Part shown: positions 5,709-7,935 of the stretch, one piece after another | Layout of the letters: each line of letters opens with the position of its first letter | Numbering within the stretch: position 1 is the stretch's first letter | Origin: Chloroflexota bacterium | Lineage (GTDB): Bacteria > Chloroflexota > Limnocylindria > QHBO01 | Assembly (NCBI GenBank): GCA_013694795.1 | Contig: JACDBS010000086.1 | Span: 1 to 7,935, forward strand | Direction: 5' to 3' | Length of the DNA stretch: 7,935 nucleotides | The notes under the pieces: model-generated | Databases searched by the model: none | The model's input: only the letters and a program-made list of their open reading frames with translations | What the model was told of the DNA's origin: nothing | Program-made: the position numbers and the translations under genes

Positions 5709-5877
5709 CCACGCGAGCCTTCTCCTGGCTCCCGGTGTGGGCCGCGGAATCAGTTGAGCGTAGCCGAGCTCAGGATCCTGTCGAACTCGGCATCCGGTGA
5801 GAATGTGGAAGGAATTCCGCTCAGTTTTCGGGGACAACGCTCTCTTGGCGAGAGTTGGATAGGGAACCGCCGACGCC
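5709..5877. other. Intergenic stretch before the toxin-antitoxin operon; no gene supported
   Basis: No frame with credible coding character starts here. A small hairpin is possible at 5840-5854 (CTCTC / GAGAG, 5-nt loop) but has no U-tract, so I do not call it a terminator. On the minus strand 5757-5860 is open and reads SPDAEFDRILSSATLN at its end, without a start I can defend. Confidence 0.4.
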
Positions 5878-5911
5878 AACGGTCCACCGTTAGTGTGCTA
5901 GTGTCTCACAC
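5878..5911 (+). promoter_or_regulatory. Promoter and probable operator of the vapBC-type operon
   Basis: Just before the antitoxin ATG (5915) lie a perfect inverted repeat AACGGT-CC-ACCGTT (5878-5891), a tandem TAGTGT at 5891-5896 and 5899-5904, and a GTGTG / CACAC inverted repeat (5893-5897 and 5907-5911). The second TAGTGT fits a TANNNT -10 box and ends 10 nt before the ATG; there is no Shine-Dalgarno, so transcription probably begins next to the start codon. Ribbon-helix-helix antitoxins usually bind such repeats over their own promoter with the toxin as co-repressor; autoregulation here is inferred from that. Confidence 0.6.
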
Positions 5912-5914
5912 GAA

Positions 5915-6175
5915 ATGGCACACTCCAAAGCCGATGAACTGACCCGGACGAACGTCACGCTGCCCGCGACCCTGCTGGCGCAGGTCGACCGCTTGGCCGG
6001 GCCCCGCGGTCGCAGCCGGTACGTCGCCGAGGCGGTGGCGCTCCGCGTCCGGCACGACGCCCTCGGAGCGGCTATCCGCGAAACCGCCGGCGCCATGGTC
6101 GGACGGCCTGGCTGGATGGGTCCGGACGAGGTGACGCGTTGGGTGGACGAGCTGCGCTCGGAAGAGACGGACTAG
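5915..6175 (+). CDS. vapB: Antitoxin with ribbon-helix-helix DNA-binding domain (VapB-type)
   Basis: This 86-residue protein has an RHH fold in its first half: beta strand TRTNVTLPATL (residues 10-20), helix LAQVDRLAG, the turn around GPRGRS, and helix RYVAEAVALRVRHDAL. The C-terminal half (about 47-86) is probably the disordered or helical part that wraps the toxin. The antitoxin neutralises the PIN toxin encoded directly after it: its TAG (6173-6175) abuts the GTG start of the toxin with no gap, so the two are co-translated. The palindromic promoter fits negative autoregulation by the dimer. The start at 5915 is the only ATG before the RHH strand. VapB here means partner of a VapC toxin; RHH antitoxins also pair with other toxins, but the neighbour settles it. 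Confidence 0.85.
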   Translation: MAHSKADELTRTNVTLPATLLAQVDRLAGPRGRSRYVAEAVALRVRHDALGAAIRETAGAMVGRPGWMGPDEVTRWVDELRSEETD

Positions 6176-6559
6176 GTGCGCTACCTGCTCGATACGACCC
6201 TGATCGTCGACCATGCCCACGGCTACGAGCCGGCCATGGAGCTGCTGCATCGGCTCTATGAGGATGGCGCCGAGCTGTTCACCTGCGACGTCGTGGTGTG
6301 CGAGGCGCTCTCCGGCGGGTCGGACGAGCATCTGCGGATCGTGTCACGCCTGTTGGAGCCGCTCGACTTCGTCGCGACCGATCCGGCTGCTGCCCGCCGG
6401 GCCGGCCAGGCGCGTCTCGGGCGTCATCGATCCGGTGGCAAGCTCGGACTGGGCGATGCCCTGATCGCTGCCGTGGCGGCCGATATGGGTGCCACCGTGG
6501 TGACCCGCAATCGACCTGACTTCGAGCGCCATGGAGCATCGGTCCTCACCTATCCATGA
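6176..6559 (+). CDS. vapC: PIN-domain ribonuclease toxin (VapC-type)
   Basis: The 127-residue product MRYLLDTTLIVDH... is a complete single PIN domain. The acidic residues that hold Mg2+/Mn2+ are visible: D6 in LLDTTLIVD, E43 in VVVCEALSG, D94 in LGLGDALIAAVA and D115 in TRNRPDF, with the typical N112 nearby. All are present, so the enzyme looks active. VapC toxins cut specific RNAs, often tRNA or the 23S rRNA loop, when the antitoxin is lost; the target here cannot be read from sequence. The start is a GTG directly after the antitoxin stop; no separate ribosome site is seen, in line with translational coupling. It ends 16 bp from the convergent permease gene. Confidence 0.9.
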   Translation: MRYLLDTTLIVDHAHGYEPAMELLHRLYEDGAELFTCDVVVCEALSGGSDEHLRIVSRLLEPLDFVATDPAAARRAGQARLGRHRSGGKLGLGDALIAAVAADMGATVVTRNRPDFERHGASVLTYP

Positions 6560-6575
6560 CGTCCAATGAAAGCTC

Positions 6576-6977
6576 TCAGCCCTTGCTCTCGCGGCGGAAG
6601 AGGCCCTTTGGCAGCAGCATGCGAACCGCAATGACGAGGAGGAAGCCGGCGAACAGGCGCCGAAGGATGTCGTCGTCGATGGAGAGAGCGAAGACAGCAC
6701 CGATGACGGCACCGACGACGCCGCCGGCGGCGAGGATGGCCGCGTCGCGCAGGAAGAGCCGGCCATTGCGGTGGTGCGTGTAGGACCCGGTCAGCGCGGC
6801 CGGGATGACGACCATGAGTGACGTTCCCTGGGCGACGTGCTGGTCGAATCCGAGCAGCAGCACCATGGCGGGCACCATGAGGACCCCACCGCCAATGCCC
6901 AGCAGCCCAGCCAGGAAACCGGCTGCCAGGCCGATGAGGGCCAGTTGCACGAGATCGCCGATCTGGTCCGGGCTCAC
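6576..6977 (-). CDS. Half-size TauE/SafE (TSUP) family permease, second of a pair
   Basis: This 133-residue protein has about four TM helices: around residues 10-26, 29-42, 54-66 and 76-97, with one more weakly hydrophobic stretch near the end (LFAGFLLVIAVRMLL). The family signature GFLAGLLGIGGGVLMVPAMV with Q..AQGTSL follows immediately. TSUP proteins normally have about 250 residues made of two such halves; this is one half. They export or import sulfur compounds or organic anions such as sulfite or sulfoacetate; the substrate here is unknown. The GTG start overlaps the stop of the upstream half by GTGA, so both halves are made from one mRNA and probably form a heterodimer equal to one full transporter. 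The end lies 16 bp from the convergent toxin gene. Confidence 0.82.
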   Translation of the reverse strand: MSPDQIGDLVQLALIGLAAGFLAGLLGIGGGVLMVPAMVLLLGFDQHVAQGTSLMVVIPAALTGSYTHHRNGRLFLRDAAILAAGGVVGAVIGAVFALSIDDDILRRLFAGFLLVIAVRMLLPKGLFRRESKG

Positions 6978-7357
6978 GCGACCAGCATCGTGAGTGCGAC
7001 GATGACCAGGAAGATGCCGAAGATGAGGGACAGCCGCTCATCGCTGAGCCGATGCATCAGCCGCGCGCCCACCTGCACGCCCAGGAGGCTGCCCGCCGCC
7101 AGCAGCAGGGAGGCCACGAGGTCCACGTTGTCAGCCCGCCCGAAGATCAGGGCGCCGACCGCCGCGATGGGGACGATCGCAGCCAGCGACGTCGCCTGAG
7201 CCCGCGCCTGTCCGAAGGCGAGCAGGAGAACCATGGCCGGGACCATGACGATGCCACCGCCGACGCCGAACAGGCCGCTCAGCACGCCGGCAGCCGCGCC
7301 CACCGCGCCGAGCAGGATCAGTTGACGCCGTTGGTCGGCTCCCGGGGCTCCCGTCAC
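6974..7357 (-). CDS. Half-size TauE/SafE (TSUP) family permease, first of a pair
   Basis: This 127-residue protein carries the same signature as its downstream partner: GVLSGLFGVGGGIVMVPAMV, then Q.RAQATSLAAIVPIAAVG, then LLLAAGSLLGVQVGARL and a final helix FGIFLVIVALTML. The two proteins align along their whole length, so they are paralogues from a tandem duplication of a half-gene, or the two halves of an ancestral full-length gene split by a new stop and start. The GTG at 7357 is preceded by a TANNNT box 6 nt away and by no Shine-Dalgarno. Its start is only 17 bp from the start of the divergent FAH-family gene, so the two are likely regulated together. Confidence 0.82.
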   Translation of the reverse strand: MTGAPGADQRRQLILLGAVGAAAGVLSGLFGVGGGIVMVPAMVLLLAFGQARAQATSLAAIVPIAAVGALIFGRADNVDLVASLLLAAGSLLGVQVGARLMHRLSDERLSLIFGIFLVIVALTMLVA

Positions 7358-7363
7358 GCCATG

Positions 7364-7369
7364 ATGGTA
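7364..7369 (-). promoter_or_regulatory. Candidate leaderless -10 box (TACCAT) of the permease pair
   Basis: On the minus strand TACCAT is followed by 6 nt and the GTG start, the same spacing as at the MFS gene. Transcription would begin at or next to the GTG. The box lies within the 17-bp gap between two divergent start codons, so the -35 zone falls inside the opposing coding sequence. Confidence 0.45.
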
Positions 7370-7374
7370 GACGC

Positions 7375-7935
7375 ATGAGGATCGTTCGCTACCGCGGGAC
7401 CGATGGACCGGCGTGGGGTGTGCTTGGCGACGACGACCGCGTGCGCGCGACGAGCGGCACGCCGTTTGACAGCCTCGCCGCAGGTGACGACGCGGGCGCG
7501 CTCTCAGACCTCGAGCTCCTGGCGCCGGCGACCCCGACCAAGGTCATCTGCGTGGGGCGTAACTACCGCGAGCACGCCGCCGAGTTCAACAACCCGGTTC
7601 CCGAGGAGCCACTCCTGTTCATGAAGCCGCCCTCGGCGATCATCGGTCCCGGCGCCGAGATCCATTACCCGTCGCTCTCGAAGCGGGTGGATCCGGAAGC
7701 GGAGCTCGTGCTCGTCATCGGCCGCGAGGCGCATCGCGTGCGGGCGGAGCGCGCGATGGACGTCATCGGCGGTTACACCTGCGGCAATGACGTCACCGCG
7801 CGCGATATCCAGAAGTCGGACGGCCAGTGGACGCGGGGCAAGGGCTTCGACACCTTCTGCCCCATCGGTCCGTGGATCGAAACCGATCTGGACCCTTCCA
7901 ACCTTCGGGTCACCTGCACCGTCGACGGCGAGCCA
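7375..7935 (+). CDS. Fumarylacetoacetate hydrolase (FAH) family protein, 5' part
   Basis: From the ATG at 7375 there are 187 codons with no stop; the gene runs off the window. Residues 1-50 form the small N-terminal domain (MRIVRYRGTDGPAWGVLGDD). The catalytic domain starts with PTKVICVGRNYREHAAE (54-70), holding the conserved H67 of the family. Metal ligands are visible as E108 and E110 in DPEAELVLVIG and D139 in CGNDVTARD. The KGFDTFCPIGPW motif (156-167) follows. FAH-fold enzymes cleave or isomerise 2-oxo acid intermediates from aromatic catabolism (such as homoprotocatechuate degradation) or act as acylpyruvases; which one cannot be told here. No Shine-Dalgarno stands before the ATG. It is divergent from the TSUP pair, which could carry an organic anion related to this pathway; that link is speculation. 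Confidence 0.88.
   Translation, partial: MRIVRYRGTDGPAWGVLGDDDRVRATSGTPFDSLAAGDDAGALSDLELLAPATPTKVICVGRNYREHAAEFNNPVPEEPLLFMKPPSAIIGPGAEIHYPSLSKRVDPEAELVLVIGREAHRVRAERAMDVIGGYTCGNDVTARDIQKSDGQWTRGKGFDTFCPIGPWIETDLDPSNLRVTCTVDGEP

Noticed and set aside
5840..5854. Hairpin CTCTC / GAGAG as a terminator
   Set aside because: Stem of only 5 bp and no T-run after it.
5757..5860. Minus-strand open frame ending SPDAEFDRILSSATLN
   Set aside because: Looks protein-like at its end, but no start, no ribosome site and no family I can name.

Overview
The window is GC-rich and dense, with many GTG starts. It reads as part of a bacterial chromosome, most plausibly Chloroflexota or a related soil or freshwater lineage. 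The grounds are secreted proteins with long Pro-Thr spacers, a C-terminal membrane anchor, half-length TSUP permeases and apparently leaderless starts. This placement is inference; no rRNA or other phylogenetic marker is present.

Layout: (1) 1-302 (-) holds the N-terminus of a multi-pass membrane protein, perhaps the sensing part of a signalling protein. (2) 431-2170 (+) holds two exported proteins 11 bp apart: a GH25-like (DUF1906-like) secreted domain protein, and an Ig-like surface protein with a Pro/Thr stalk and membrane anchor. The second is interrupted by a one-base frameshift. (3) 2133-3398 (-) is an intact 12-TM MFS transporter whose 3' end overlaps the surface protein tail to tail. 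(4) 3399-5880 is a low-density region. It contains two copies of a ~130-bp quasi-palindromic element, one intact DUF1801 gene, one intact 54-residue membrane protein, and five apparent gene remnants: a pyridoxamine-phosphate-oxidase-like 5' end, a berberine-bridge-type FAD oxidase 3' end, a STAS domain, an MFS 3' end and an MFS internal segment. (5) 5878-6559 (+) is a VapBC-type toxin-antitoxin operon with palindromes in its promoter. (6) 6576-7357 (-) is a pair of overlapping half-size TauE/SafE permease genes. (7) 7375-end (+) is the 5' part of a fumarylacetoacetate hydrolase family gene, with its start 17 bp from the divergent permease start.

The most unusual content is region 4. The remnants still show the ATGA overlaps of a former operon (FAD oxidase - DUF1801 - PPOX) in which only the middle gene is whole. 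The repeated element is built from three dyads of the form GKTGC-N7/8-GCAMC, with long complementary arms. I could not match it to a known family from memory. One copy starts 14 bp upstream of the likely -10 of the MFS gene; the other lies 20 bp after the end of an MFS remnant. I saw no tRNA, rRNA, CRISPR array, transposase or convincing intrinsic terminator.
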